Notes: generated by a model from the letters alone, not told the origin. 54,655 bases of DNA from Bacillota bacterium (GCA_905372035.1 CAJPNN010000005.1:1-54655), one strand, 5' to 3'; numbered from the stretch's first letter, positions 26,757-35,417 are shown. A program made the numbers and translations.

Positions 26757-27710
26757 CTAAAGAGTTTTTGTGAAATATGTTTCTTCATTTGTTTTTTTCA
26801 TTATTTCAAACACTCTTTCCGCTTTGGTTCTGTTAGCATACAGTCCGTAAATCGTAGGCCCTGAACCGCTCATAAGCACCTTACTCTTGGGACACGCTTC
26901 CTGCATTTTATCCTTTGTATACTTTACTAAAGGATACTCTTTTAAAGTGACATTTTCAAGTACATTTATCATATTTTTTTTAATCTTGAAGTGATTTGCT
27001 TCCGATACCCCTTCAATAAGTTTATCCATATCGGGATGCTCGGTGATCTCATCAAGTTTAAGAGCCTGATATACTTTGGGGGTGGAAACACTTATCGACG
27101 GCTTTGATAAAACCACATAACTGCAAAATCTCGGCAAAGGTTTGATCTCATCCCCTTTTCCGACAGCTTCACAACAGGTGGACGCCATAGGGTCGTCTCC
27201 AAGCCCCAGGCAGACATTTGTCACCGCCTGACCCGTCAACATAAAAGGCACGTCCGCCCCGAGCGGTTTACCGATTTCTATCATATCTTTTAAGGTCATA
27301 TTCAAATTCCACAACTTGTTAAGCCCCAATATCACTGCCGCCGCATTTCCGCTTCCGCCCGCAAGGCCCGCCGCAACAGGAATATTTTTCTTAAGGGCGA
27401 CCTGAATATGCTCCTCTTTATGTTCAGGAAATTTTTCAATCATCAAAAGTACTGCTCTATATGCCAGATTTCGTTCATCTCTCGGTATATACGGTAAATT
27501 TGCAGATATTTTTACGGCTTTATCCCTCTCGGGGAAAATGCCTATTCCGACCTTGTCATAAAGATCTAAAAGCTGCATAACCATTCTCACTTCGTGATAT
27601 CCGTCCGGAAGCTTTCGCAAAACGTCAATGCTCAAATTTATCTTTGCATTGCTTCGAAGTTCTATGCATTTTTTTTGTTCTTTATTTTTTACCGGCAGTT
27701 TTCCGACCAT
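26757..27710 (-). CDS. ispE: 4-diphosphocytidyl-2-C-methyl-D-erythritol kinase
   Basis: Phosphorylates CDP-methylerythritol in the MEP pathway of isoprenoid synthesis, which supplies the lipid carrier for cell-wall precursors. The 317-residue GHMP kinase has the substrate motif SNAKINLSIDVL (20-31), the ATP loop PVAAGLAGGSGNAAAV (111-126), the catalytic Asp in GADVPFML and the C-terminal glycine motif VLMSGSGPTIYGLY. The start ATG 27710 is only 8 bp from the upstream gene. The N-terminus is about 15 residues longer than usual and no better start codon is present. The ribosome-binding site (AGGA) is weak, so coupling to the upstream gene is likely. Confidence 0.95.
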   Translation of the reverse strand: MVGKLPVKNKEQKKCIELRSNAKINLSIDVLRKLPDGYHEVRMVMQLLDLYDKVGIGIFPERDKAVKISANLPYIPRDERNLAYRAVLLMIEKFPEHKEEHIQVALKKNIPVAAGLAGGSGNAAAVILGLNKLWNLNMTLKDMIEIGKPLGADVPFMLTGQAVTNVCLGLGDDPMASTCCEAVGKGDEIKPLPRFCSYVVLSKPSISVSTPKVYQALKLDEITEHPDMDKLIEGVSEANHFKIKKNMINVLENVTLKEYPLVKYTKDKMQEACPKSKVLMSGSGPTIYGLYANRTKAERVFEIMKKTNEETYFTKTL

Positions 27711-27718
27711 TTCCTAAT

Positions 27719-28606
27719 TCATCTCTCTTCATTTACATTGTGCTGTCTATTATATTTTATAACTCTCGGTTTTCCTGCTTTTTTTGACTCCGATATAAAT
27801 ATCCTTTCTTTTTCATCTTGTTTCTTTTTTCGCTTTTTAGAATCTTTTTCCGCCTTGGCAGCCTCATCGTTACGCCTCTTTATTTCATCATTTCTCTTTC
27901 GTTCCTGCTCATATTTCTTTTCTTTGGCTTCTTTACGCTCGGCTTTTTCTCTATCTATTTTCTGTTTCTGTTTATTTTTCTTCTCCGCTTGTTTTTGCTT
28001 CTGTTCTCTGTCCGCACTCACTACCGCCTCTACGGATTTTCCTGTTTCTTTAGCGACCTTATACGGATTTACTTTCCCTTTTTTCTTCTCTTCTTCAGCT
28101 TCTTTTTTCGCTTTTCTCTTAGTCCCGATCGATGTGAAAACAACCATGAATACAACCATAAGAACCATCATCAATATATATATATTAGTGCTTTTTTGCA
28201 TATCCATTATCCCGAACTTCACTGTTGTATTCTCTCCGAGAGTCTGCCCGTCCGTCGCCTGCAAATTCTTTGAGATTTCAAGTTTGTACTTCCCTTTGGA
28301 TTTAAGATCTTTTTGCACATATACCCAAATTTCCTTCGGATTTTTTTCACTGTAAAGCGTCATGATTTTTATGCTCTTACCTTTTTTATCAAGCAAACGA
28401 ATTTTTCCTTTATTCGCTTTTTGAGCTTCTTTTCCCACCATGTTATGATTAAATCTCAATTTAACCGCAACATTCATCGGCTGCAAATCGTGCTGCCCGT
28501 TTTCCGGATAACTTCCCACCAATTTTAATCCGTCCGCAAAAACAAAACTTGTAGACATCAAAACAGCCAACAAAGTCGCACACACAGCAGTTCTAAATTT
28601 TCTCAT
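27719..28606 (-). CDS. Ig-like membrane protein with a long basic coiled-coil tail
   Basis: A 295-residue membrane protein. A signal peptide (about 1-24, ending FVFA) is followed by an Ig-like domain of the Big_5 type (about 27-130; LVGSYPENGQHDLQPMNVAV, RFNHNM). A membrane helix follows (about 140-160, rich in Met and Val), then a highly charged tail of about 130 residues (Lys, Glu, Arg, Gln) predicted to be coiled coil. Topology would be outside, membrane, inside, so the tail would be cytoplasmic. No enzymatic motif is seen. The start overlaps the tadA stop by 14 bp and ispE follows 8 bp after its end, so it is embedded in a housekeeping operon. Function is unknown. Confidence 0.8.
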   Translation of the reverse strand: MRKFRTAVCATLLAVLMSTSFVFADGLKLVGSYPENGQHDLQPMNVAVKLRFNHNMVGKEAQKANKGKIRLLDKKGKSIKIMTLYSEKNPKEIWVYVQKDLKSKGKYKLEISKNLQATDGQTLGENTTVKFGIMDMQKSTNIYILMMVLMVVFMVVFTSIGTKRKAKKEAEEEKKKGKVNPYKVAKETGKSVEAVVSADREQKQKQAEKKNKQKQKIDREKAERKEAKEKKYEQERKRNDEIKRRNDEAAKAEKDSKKRKKKQDEKERIFISESKKAGKPRVIKYNRQHNVNEER

Positions 28607-29075
28607 CTGATAACTTCCTCCTATTTCGCTCTCTTAAATCTTTAAAAAAATCCTTGATTATCTTACTGCATTCAGCTTCCATAACACCTTTTTCTATTTC
28701 GGTATAATGATTGAGCCTTTCATCCTGAACTATATTGCACAACGAACCGCAAAATCCCGCCTTAAAATCGCAAGTTCCATAAACAAGCTTTTCCAAACGA
28801 GCCAAAACAACTGCACCGCTGCACATCGCACACGGCTCCACAGTAACATAAAGATGACATCCGTGCAGCCATTTTGTTCCGAGTTTTTCACATGCGTTTT
28901 CTATGGCGATGATCTCCGCATGACGTGTAGGATTCTGTTCCATTTCAACTCTATTATGCCCTCCGGATATAATTTTATTCTTATACACGATCACCGCTCC
29001 TATCGGTATATCACCGTGTTCTGCGGCTTTTTTCGCCTCTTTTAAGGCTTCTTTCATAAAAATTTCTTTATCCAA
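28593..29075 (-). CDS. tadA: tRNA-specific adenosine deaminase
   Basis: Deaminates the wobble adenosine of tRNA-Arg(ACG) to inosine. The zinc ligands and proton shuttle are visible: RHAEI (His52, Glu54) and PCAMC (Cys82, Cys85). I place the start at a TTG (29075), giving MDKEIFMKEALKEAKKAAEH, which lines up with the typical family N-terminus MTQDELYMKEAIKEAKKA. The longest frame starts at GTG 29108, where the promoter predicts the transcript itself to start, and ATG 29057 would remove six conserved residues. Length from TTG is 160 residues, normal for TadA. Confidence 0.9.
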   Translation of the reverse strand: MDKEIFMKEALKEAKKAAEHGDIPIGAVIVYKNKIISGGHNRVEMEQNPTRHAEIIAIENACEKLGTKWLHGCHLYVTVEPCAMCSGAVVLARLEKLVYGTCDFKAGFCGSLCNIVQDERLNHYTEIEKGVMEAECSKIIKDFFKDLRERNRRKLSDEKI

Positions 29076-29111
29076 AATTACACCACCAAAGCCCAAGTCC
29101 TTACACACTAA

Positions 29112-29143
29112 GTGAGTTTAACACAACTCACGCCATTTTACAA
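29112..29143 (-). promoter_or_regulatory. tadA promoter with overlapping palindrome
   Basis: On the minus strand TTGTAA (29138-29143), 17 bp, TAAACT (29115-29120). A perfect inverted repeat, GTGAGTT (29112-29118) and AACTCAC (29125-29131), covers the -10 box and could be an operator. Confidence 0.5.
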
Positions 29144-29278
29144 GGTTTGAAGAACTTATAGTACATCGCCTGTCAACCCCGGTATCTTGATAAAACCCGA
29201 GTTACGTCTTCTTGTTCAAAGGACTTATATATCTCCCTCTTCGCCCGTTGTGATCAACAATTTTTACCGATTAGTATT

Positions 29279-30412
29279 TTATTCCTCTATATATATTTTT
29301 TCAAGCCTATTCCCAAAACCGCAGATTATTTCATAATTTATAGTATCGGCTATATGTGCCAGTTCGTCGGCATCTATTTTTTTTTCTCCGTCTTGTCCCA
29401 AAAGTGTAACGGTATCTCCCTCTTTTACATCAGGTATATGCGTAACGTCGACCATAAACTGATCCATACAGATTCTCCCTGCAATCTTTGCACGCTCCCC
29501 TCCGACTATCACTTCCGCCCTGTTTGAAAACGCTCTTAAGTATCCGTCCGCATATCCTACCGGAATCGTAGCTATCACCGCTTCCTTTTCCGTAACATAA
29601 GTTCCTCCATAACTTATCCTCGTGCCCTCGGGAACTTTTTTAATATGCACGATATCCGCTTTTACAGACATCACCGGTCTTAAGTCAATATTTCTATTTA
29701 TCACTTCATCGGACGGCATATATCCATAGAGTAAAATACCCGGACGTACTCCGTCAATCCATGCTTCCGGAAGATCAACGCACGCACCGCTGTTAGCTAT
29801 TATCTTTGATCCGTAATCTATGCCTGACAATTTCATCTTGCCGGCAAAATCGTTAAATATTTTGAGCTGTTCATAGGCATACGTTTTGTCTCTGTCATCG
29901 GATGTTGCAAAATGGCTGAAAATCCCCGTAATTGTTATCCCCTCAATCTTCGATATTTGCCTTATATCTTCCAAGGCTTTTTCGTCCGGCAAAAAACCCA
30001 CACGCCCCATGCCCGTATCGACTGCAACCATAACCTTCGCCTCTTTCCCATACTTTCCCATACCTGTAGCCGCAAGCGCTTTTGCACTTTTTATACCGGA
30101 AATAACCGGGACTATGTCGTATTCAAAAACATAGGCTGCAAGATTATCGGGAATCAAACTGAAGCAAACTATAGGTGCGGTTATCCCTCCCTCTCTCAAA
30201 ACGGCTGCTTCCTTAACCGTCGCAACACCGAGAGCCGCAGCCCCTTCTCTTTCTAAAACTCTTGAAACGGAGAGTGCACCGTGTCCATACGCATCCGCCT
30301 TTACAGAGCAGATTACAGGTCTTTGTCTTACAAGCTTTTTCACTTCTCTAAAGTTATGCGCAAGATTAAGTAAATTCAATTCCATCCTTGCAGGACGCAA
30401 CAAATCGTTCAT
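29279..30412 (-). CDS. alr: Alanine racemase
   Basis: Interconverts L- and D-alanine using pyridoxal phosphate, supplying Ddl and the cell wall. The 377-residue protein shows Lys38 in the PLP motif VICSVKADAYGHG and the second catalytic base Tyr268 in RISYGGTY, and it has the usual barrel and C-terminal beta domain (GRICMDQFMVDVT). An ATG at 30412 and a GTG at 30415 are both preceded by GGAAGG; the ATG has the better spacing. The gene has no visible terminator and the spacer to tadA (29109-29278) holds nothing else that I recognise. Confidence 0.96.
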   Translation of the reverse strand: MNDLLRPARMELNLLNLAHNFREVKKLVRQRPVICSVKADAYGHGALSVSRVLEREGAAALGVATVKEAAVLREGGITAPIVCFSLIPDNLAAYVFEYDIVPVISGIKSAKALAATGMGKYGKEAKVMVAVDTGMGRVGFLPDEKALEDIRQISKIEGITITGIFSHFATSDDRDKTYAYEQLKIFNDFAGKMKLSGIDYGSKIIANSGACVDLPEAWIDGVRPGILLYGYMPSDEVINRNIDLRPVMSVKADIVHIKKVPEGTRISYGGTYVTEKEAVIATIPVGYADGYLRAFSNRAEVIVGGERAKIAGRICMDQFMVDVTHIPDVKEGDTVTLLGQDGEKKIDADELAHIADTINYEIICGFGNRLEKIYIEE

Positions 30413-30450
30413 CACTAAGAACCTTCCTTTTATTTTTTATCTTGTTTGTC

Positions 30451-30480
30451 TTGAATATACATATTGTTTTATGTTAAAAT
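30451..30480 (+). promoter_or_regulatory. Promoter of the tRNA-Arg gene
   Basis: TTGAAT (30451-30456), 18 bp, TAAAAT (30475-30480), ending 15 bp before the mature tRNA. Confidence 0.6.
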
Positions 30481-30495
30481 CATTATTGTTTACAT

Positions 30496-30572
30496 GCCCT
30501 TGTAGCTCAGTGGATAGAGCAATGCTCTCCTAAAGCATGTTAGCGGAGGTTCGACTCCTCTCAAGGGCACCA
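30496..30572 (+). tRNA. tRNA-Arg (anticodon CCT)
   Basis: A complete cloverleaf of 77 nt with encoded CCA. The acceptor GCCCTTG pairs with CAAGGGC, the D arm is GCTC/GAGC, the anticodon stem ATGCT/AGCAT encloses loop CTCCTAA with anticodon CCT, and the T arm has TTCGACT. One G-T pair occurs in the T stem. Confidence 0.95.
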
Positions 30573-30619
30573 TTTTTACTGTCGATTTATAACTTTTATA
30601 GCGAAAGGAGCGTTCCGGT

Positions 30620-31273
30620 ATGATTCTTGATGTCATAGCTTCCGTTATAATAATTGCAGTTATGATACAAGGTTTCAGAAACGGGTTTTTATACACGTTT
30701 TTTCATACTGTAGGCTGGATAGTCTCCGTTATAGCAGCTTTCTTTGCAAAACCGTTTGTGATCAAGTTTGTCAATAAATATACCGACATTCACGATATAT
30801 TTTACGGTCATGTCAGAGAGGCTTTTTTTAATTCACCCAAAAGCGATATAACAAGTCAGGCTGATTACCTTCCTTTTGTTATAAGAGAGCCTCTTATAAA
30901 AGGTTTGCGCTTTGCAGGTGAAGAAGCAAAAAATATAATGGCCGACAAAACTTCCGCCATACTTTATCATATCTCCGTTCTCATCGTCCTGACCGTAATT
31001 ATACAAATCTTGATAAACGTGCTGCTCTTCTTCATATCAAAGCGTAGCGGTTCCGGTATTTTTTCCGGTGTCGACGGTTTTTTCGGATTGATCACCGGCA
31101 TCATAAAAGGTGTAATAATAGTTTTCATATCGTTGGCTGTTCTTATACCTATAAATGGACTGTTAAATCTGCCGCTTTTGACCGACTTGATCCAACAGTC
31201 CAAACTTGTAAAAATACTTTATGAAAACAATGTCATAATGCTGTTCATTAAGAATCTTGTCACCTTTAAATAA
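30620..31273 (+). CDS. CvpA family membrane protein
   Basis: A 217-residue integral membrane protein of the CvpA (colicin V production) family. The first helix contains the typical MILDVIASVIIIAVMIQGFR and helices follow at about 30-45, 115-140 and 150-175, with the conserved FSGVDGFFGLITGIIKG segment near 143-160. Family members affect biofilm formation and envelope homeostasis, but the biochemical role is not known. AAAGGAG lies 9 bp before ATG 30620. It follows the tRNA-Arg and may be read from the same promoter. The last codons are copied about 64 bp downstream. Confidence 0.85.
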   Translation: MILDVIASVIIIAVMIQGFRNGFLYTFFHTVGWIVSVIAAFFAKPFVIKFVNKYTDIHDIFYGHVREAFFNSPKSDITSQADYLPFVIREPLIKGLRFAGEEAKNIMADKTSAILYHISVLIVLTVIIQILINVLLFFISKRSGSGIFSGVDGFFGLITGIIKGVIIVFISLAVLIPINGLLNLPLLTDLIQQSKLVKILYENNVIMLFIKNLVTFK

Positions 31274-31352
31274 TTTTCATTTATTTCTCTGCTATTCAAT
31301 TTCACTTTCACCCGCTGTCGATGCAGGCTTTAAATAAGTCTTCTTTTATTTC
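31263..31352. repeat. Copy of the cvpA gene end meeting the lipoprotein gene end
   Basis: CTTTAAATAA followed by a T-rich ATTTATTTCT segment at the cvpA stop (31264-31290) recurs at 31328-31352 with one gap. Read on the minus strand, the second copy covers the stop of the convergent lipoprotein gene. Confidence 0.45.
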
Positions 31353-31756
31353 TTCATCGGTACCGAAACACCGTCTTTGGTTATAGATATTGCTTTCGCA
31401 CTGTCAAGCGGAACTCCGCTCCAAATATCAAATTCTTCCGAATCGGCATATAAAAGCTTGACATCCCAACCGTCTTTAGCCTTGGGCATATTGCCCGTCA
31501 CTTTCAATTCAAGTTTCTCACCGTCTTTCCATGTAGATGAACTCGAATCCAGTTGCCGCCATTTTTTTCTATGTTCAGACCTTACAAGCAGCTTTCCTTT
31601 TAAATCGTTGCCTGTATTGTTTATCAGAACAATCTTTCTTTCAGCTTTTTTTGGACTCCCGGCCTTTTTATCTTCTTTATCTCCGCAGGCTGTAAAAGTC
31701 CCCAGCCCGAGAATTATTACCAAGATTAAACACAAAATCCCGGAACATTTTTTCAT
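31346..31756 (-). CDS. Small lipoprotein of unknown function
   Basis: A 136-residue predicted lipoprotein. The signal peptide MKKCSGILCLILVIILGLGT ends in FTAC, with Cys24 as the lipidation site. The mature part is a single small beta-rich domain (KIVLINNTGNDLKGKLLVRS, WDVKLLYADSEEFDIWSGVP) of a type that I cannot name. ATG 31756 has a strong GGGAGGG upstream; the longer frame from 31813 has none and would hide the signal peptide. It has its own promoter. Confidence 0.82.
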   Translation of the reverse strand: MKKCSGILCLILVIILGLGTFTACGDKEDKKAGSPKKAERKIVLINNTGNDLKGKLLVRSEHRKKWRQLDSSSSTWKDGEKLELKVTGNMPKAKDGWDVKLLYADSEEFDIWSGVPLDSAKAISITKDGVSVPMKK

Positions 31757-31818
31757 ATATCTTTTCCCTCCCAATACATAAAATCCGCAATGTACAATGC
31801 TTATACACCGCATTTAAT

Positions 31819-31848
31819 ATTCTACTCCACCTCATCACGCTACGTCAA
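31819..31848 (-). promoter_or_regulatory. Promoter of the lipoprotein gene
   Basis: On the minus strand TTGACG (31843-31848), 18 bp, TAGAAT (31819-31824), just after the cbiG stop codon. Confidence 0.7.
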
Positions 31849-31862
31849 TATCCATAAGAAAA

Positions 31863-32924
31863 CTAATCAAAAATAATGTTCCAATCCGCTACGGCAACAG
31901 CTATTTTTATACCGTCTATTTCCTTTTCTCTTACGATGAGCTCGCCTCTCATACTTCCTAAAAAAGCAGCCCTCTCCGCTATGCCGCTAAGCTTTACGGG
32001 TGCATTCTTATACAAGCTGCTCTGCTGTTCCAAATTCTCAAGCTCACTCTCTCCGAAACAACCGTATCTGACTTTGTATTCTTTGCAAAGCTTCAATATC
32101 CCCGCAGCTTTTCTGTTGGTATCCACGGAGCTTATCCTTTTTACCGCTTTTACCGAAATATCATATTCCATGAGTACAGACTCCACCGTTTTTTTGACAA
32201 CTGCAAAGTCCGTTTCCATATCGCAATCAAGCCCTATTGTAACAATCCTCGGTATCATAGCCAAAGTCTTCTCAAAAGGTCTTTCTTTTCCCGAAAGGCT
32301 TACATAGACGCCGACCCTCGGCATCTCTCTTTTTTCTTCAATATCTTCCTGTGAGCAAGGTATGACTCCTACCGGAACCTTGCCTGAAACCGGAAAGCTT
32401 CCTGCAATACCGATATGTTCTCCATCTATATAGCTTCCGTTAATATCTCTGATTTTTTCTTTATTGCATATGTAAAGGTTATTTTCAACTGCCCATGTGT
32501 CAACGGAGAATCGACCGGTAAAATCCCCCGGTGTAGTAATAACCGCCGATGCCGAAAGTCTCTCCGCAATCTCCATAGCCAGCCTGTTAGCACCGCTTAT
32601 ATGCCCTGTTATAACGGGAACTACATAATGTGCCCCCTCATCTATAACGATTACCGCAGGATCCGTCGTCTTATTCCTTAAATATGGAGCTATCGCCCTT
32701 ACCGCAATGCCTGTCGTTCCGATAAAAATCAAAACGTCATATGTAAATAACGCTCTCTCCGCCCAGAGTGTAAGGCTGGTTTCAAGCGGATCGAGCAGAC
32801 CTGCGTCCACGGCCCTGCCGTTCGCAAATGCGCTGCAAACATGTCCGCTTCCTTCAAGAATCACTTTTGTTTTAAAACAAAGTTCCGCTCCGTCTTTTGT
32901 AAATGCAATTAAACCGATTTTCAT
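31863..32924 (-). CDS. cbiG: Cobalamin biosynthesis protein CbiG
   Basis: Hydrolyses the lactone ring of cobalt-precorrin-5A in anaerobic vitamin B12 synthesis. The 353-residue protein has the family's three parts: N-terminal domain (opening MKIGLIAFTKDGAEL, with FIGTTGIAVRAIAPYL and VITGHISGANRLA), a short middle region, and the C-terminal CbiG domain with TIGLDCDMETDF and ISSVDTNRKAAG. Length is normal and the frame is intact. No other cobalamin gene and no cobalamin riboswitch lies in this window. It starts 19 bp after the amidohydrolase gene and is the last gene of that operon, an unusual context. Confidence 0.92.
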   Translation of the reverse strand: MKIGLIAFTKDGAELCFKTKVILEGSGHVCSAFANGRAVDAGLLDPLETSLTLWAERALFTYDVLIFIGTTGIAVRAIAPYLRNKTTDPAVIVIDEGAHYVVPVITGHISGANRLAMEIAERLSASAVITTPGDFTGRFSVDTWAVENNLYICNKEKIRDINGSYIDGEHIGIAGSFPVSGKVPVGVIPCSQEDIEEKREMPRVGVYVSLSGKERPFEKTLAMIPRIVTIGLDCDMETDFAVVKKTVESVLMEYDISVKAVKRISSVDTNRKAAGILKLCKEYKVRYGCFGESELENLEQQSSLYKNAPVKLSGIAERAAFLGSMRGELIVREKEIDGIKIAVAVADWNIIFD

Positions 32925-32943
32925 TTTAGACCCCCTTCATATC

Positions 32944-34470
32944 CTATAAACTGTAAACACATTTTCCGTTCACAAACGTTTTATATGCCTTTATTCTCGC
33001 TATATCAAATGTATCCGAATCGAAAATATCTTCATCGAGTACAACGAAATCAGCCTGCTTCCCGACAGAAATGCTTCCCAACTTTTCTTCCATGTGAAGC
33101 ATCTTTGCAGCGTTCAGCGTAAATGCTCCGATTACGTCTTCCGTCTTAAACCCCGCCTGTATGAGCATTTCCGATCTGTTTTCCGGTTTTCCGTCTTTTG
33201 CCGCACCCAGGTCCGCTCCGAAAGTTATCGGAATGCCGGAATCCGACATTCGTTTTAATTTTTTAAAAATATCTATATCCGGTTTACCTTTATATAATAT
33301 CCCCGAATTTGCTATGAGGCGATTGGCAGCTACGCTCACTATATCACTCTCATCAAGCTTCTCTGCCGATGCCAATGAAACCGTAAGCTTATTAAACCCT
33401 GCTTTTCTTATATCCTGAACAAGCCTTAAAACCTCTGAAGTCGTATGTTTGTTTATAGTATCGAACTGTAGGCTGAAGCCTTTGTTTGCCGCTTCTATAC
33501 ATAAAATTCTTATCGCTTCTCTGCTTATTTCGGAACATGTCTCATCGCAGTTATATTTAAGTCTCAAAATATTTACAGTAGCCGTTGTCGCAGTTTCTTT
33601 CGCCAACATTCTTTTATGCGTGAGCTTTTTATTTGCCAGTTTTGCATCTTTTAACGTCCTTACCGTAACCGAGCCGAAAAGCTTGTGCCGAAGCTCTTTA
33701 TTATGCCAAAATTTCTTAAGTGCCCACAAATATATATAGTCCAAATATTCATAGGAGCCGCAGTCAAAAACGCCTATAAACCCCCTACTTGAATATTCTT
33801 TGTCGAGTTCTTCAATCCTTGTAGCCACTTTTTCCGTATCGAACGGTTGAAGCTGCTGCAACGCTTTCATAATGCTGTCTATGCCGATGATTCTTCCTGT
33901 AGCATGTCCTAACTGATCTTTTTTTATTATTTCAACTTTCGGTATATGTGCAGTTATTATGCTCTCTATTCCTGATTTCTTTATAGCCGAAGTATTCATC
34001 AGACTCTCCGCACCCGCATCACTCAGCAACACCACGGGTCTGTCACTGCAAAGACCGTCCAAAAATCCTTTTTCATCATAGACATCGTCAAACATTCCGT
34101 CCTTATATCCGACTCCGAAAATCAACGGTATCTCCCTGTTATTACGAGCAAATTCAGATATTTTATCAATGACTTCTTTTCTTGACATATGCCTTGAGAA
34201 GAAAACCGCCAATCCTTTCATTACAGTTCTTACAGGATGTCCATGTGAATCTATGAAACCCGGCAAAACGGTTCTTCCTTTGAGGTCTATGATCTGTGTG
34301 GTCTCTCCTATATACTCATCTGTATGCTCCGATCCTACAGCGATGAACTTATCTCCTTTCACTGCAAATCTGTCCGCCCATTTATATTTTACATCCGACG
34401 TATATATTTTGCAGTTCTTAAATACCGAATCCGCCTTATTTTTATGTAAAAGCTCTAAAGGTTCACCCAT
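32944..34470 (-). CDS. Amidohydrolase-family protein (YtcJ-like) with missing metal ligands
   Basis: A 508-residue protein with the fold signature of YtcJ-type amidohydrolases: N-terminal beta part (VFKNCKIYTSDVKYKWADRF), PGFIDSHGHP with the first two metal-binding histidines, and a C-terminal GSISVGKQADFVVLDED. The other ligands of active members are not evident. The usual HAIGD motif is replaced by FDTINKHTTS, the EH motif by SLASAE, and the Glu of PTGRLxE by a GHATGRIIGID segment. An Asp remains in TFGADLG. It may be inactive or act differently. ATG 34470 follows GGGAGAAACAA and overlaps the ridA stop by 8 bp. Confidence 0.8.
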   Translation of the reverse strand: MGEPLELLHKNKADSVFKNCKIYTSDVKYKWADRFAVKGDKFIAVGSEHTDEYIGETTQIIDLKGRTVLPGFIDSHGHPVRTVMKGLAVFFSRHMSRKEVIDKISEFARNNREIPLIFGVGYKDGMFDDVYDEKGFLDGLCSDRPVVLLSDAGAESLMNTSAIKKSGIESIITAHIPKVEIIKKDQLGHATGRIIGIDSIMKALQQLQPFDTEKVATRIEELDKEYSSRGFIGVFDCGSYEYLDYIYLWALKKFWHNKELRHKLFGSVTVRTLKDAKLANKKLTHKRMLAKETATTATVNILRLKYNCDETCSEISREAIRILCIEAANKGFSLQFDTINKHTTSEVLRLVQDIRKAGFNKLTVSLASAEKLDESDIVSVAANRLIANSGILYKGKPDIDIFKKLKRMSDSGIPITFGADLGAAKDGKPENRSEMLIQAGFKTEDVIGAFTLNAAKMLHMEEKLGSISVGKQADFVVLDEDIFDSDTFDIARIKAYKTFVNGKCVYSL

Positions 34471-34858
34471 TTGTTTCTCCCATCTCCGCTATTACTTCTA
34501 TTTCAACCAAGACGTCTTTTGGCAATCTTGAAACCTCTACCGCCGACCTCGACGGATATGCTCCCTCTTTAAAAAAGGTTCCGTATACTCTGTTCATTTC
34601 GGCAAAGTCGTCCATATTCTTCAAAAATACAGTTGTCTTTATAACTTTATCCATTGATGTTCCGGCGGCTTTCAAAATTTCCGCCACATTTTTCAATGCT
34701 CTTTCGGTTTGAACCGCAATGCCTCCCCCGGAAACGGCTCCCGTTTCGGGAACAATGGGAACCTGTCCCGATAAAAACAGTAAATTCCCCACCATATTTG
34801 CCTGTGAATACGGTCCGAGTGCCGCAGGCGCTTTGTCAGTGTATATCGTTTTTCTCAT
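34463..34858 (-). CDS. ridA: RidA family enamine/imine deaminase
   Basis: Hydrolyses reactive enamines such as 2-aminoacrylate formed by PLP enzymes. The 131-residue protein has the YjgF/RidA motifs SQANMVGNLLFLSGQ, TTVFLKNMDDF and PSRSAVEVSRLP, whose Arg binds the substrate carboxylate. An ATG at 34858 is placed 9 bp after GGAG; the ATG at 34864 would be only 3 bp away. The gene overlaps both neighbours, so it is translated as part of the YcxB-RidA-amidohydrolase run. Confidence 0.93.
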   Translation of the reverse strand: MRKTIYTDKAPAALGPYSQANMVGNLLFLSGQVPIVPETGAVSGGGIAVQTERALKNVAEILKAAGTSMDKVIKTTVFLKNMDDFAEMNRVYGTFFKEGAYPSRSAVEVSRLPKDVLVEIEVIAEMGETNG

Positions 34859-35417
34859 TTTCATTTACTCCTTTTTTATCATGTGTCCTGTTTGAAAATC
34901 TTTCACCAAGTTCATCCTGCAATATTTTTCTCATAAAATCGGCCCCTTCTCCCCCAAGATATCTCTTGGGAAAAACTATATTTTGAGCCATATTTATATA
35001 GATATAGAAGCTGTTTTGGACTTCATACGCTTCGGTGATTATACGCCACGGAAGCATGAGATCCGCATCCTCGATTCCTCCCGTCATATGTATCCCCATA
35101 TGTGTAACTATATATCTGTGTTTGTTGTTTATGCATATTTTATCAGGCTCTATTATCCTTTTGACTATTCCCCCGAGTATCATCCTGAAGCCAAGCACTG
35201 CAACGCTGTATATGAAAAGAAGCATAAATACACGAACAGGCAAATCCACCACTTGTGCCAAATCTAAAATTTGGAGTGCCAATGCAAGCAACAGAGATAT
35301 GAGAAGAGTTATCGCAGGCGTCTTTCTCTTATAAAACACGTCAAAAATCGTCTGACTTTTATAATCATCAGAATTTATCTCGGATTCAAAAACTAAAGCT
35401 CTTTTAGATATCGGCAT
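34836..35417 (-). CDS. YcxB-like membrane protein
   Basis: A 193-residue protein with two adjacent membrane helices (about 32-52 and 60-82) and a C-terminal YcxB-like domain (about 95-170) with HMTGGIEDADLMLPWRII, SFYIYINMAQN and the closing VFPKRYLGG. Function is unknown. AGGAGA precedes ATG 35417; the 3' end overlaps ridA. Confidence 0.75.
   Translation of the reverse strand: MPISKRALVFESEINSDDYKSQTIFDVFYKRKTPAITLLISLLLALALQILDLAQVVDLPVRVFMLLFIYSVAVLGFRMILGGIVKRIIEPDKICINNKHRYIVTHMGIHMTGGIEDADLMLPWRIITEAYEVQNSFYIYINMAQNIVFPKRYLGGEGADFMRKILQDELGERFSNRTHDKKGVNENEKNDIH

Noticed and set aside
30490..30696. Minus-strand reading frame across the tRNA-Arg gene
   Set aside because: It is antisense to a clear tRNA and to the start of the cvpA-like gene.
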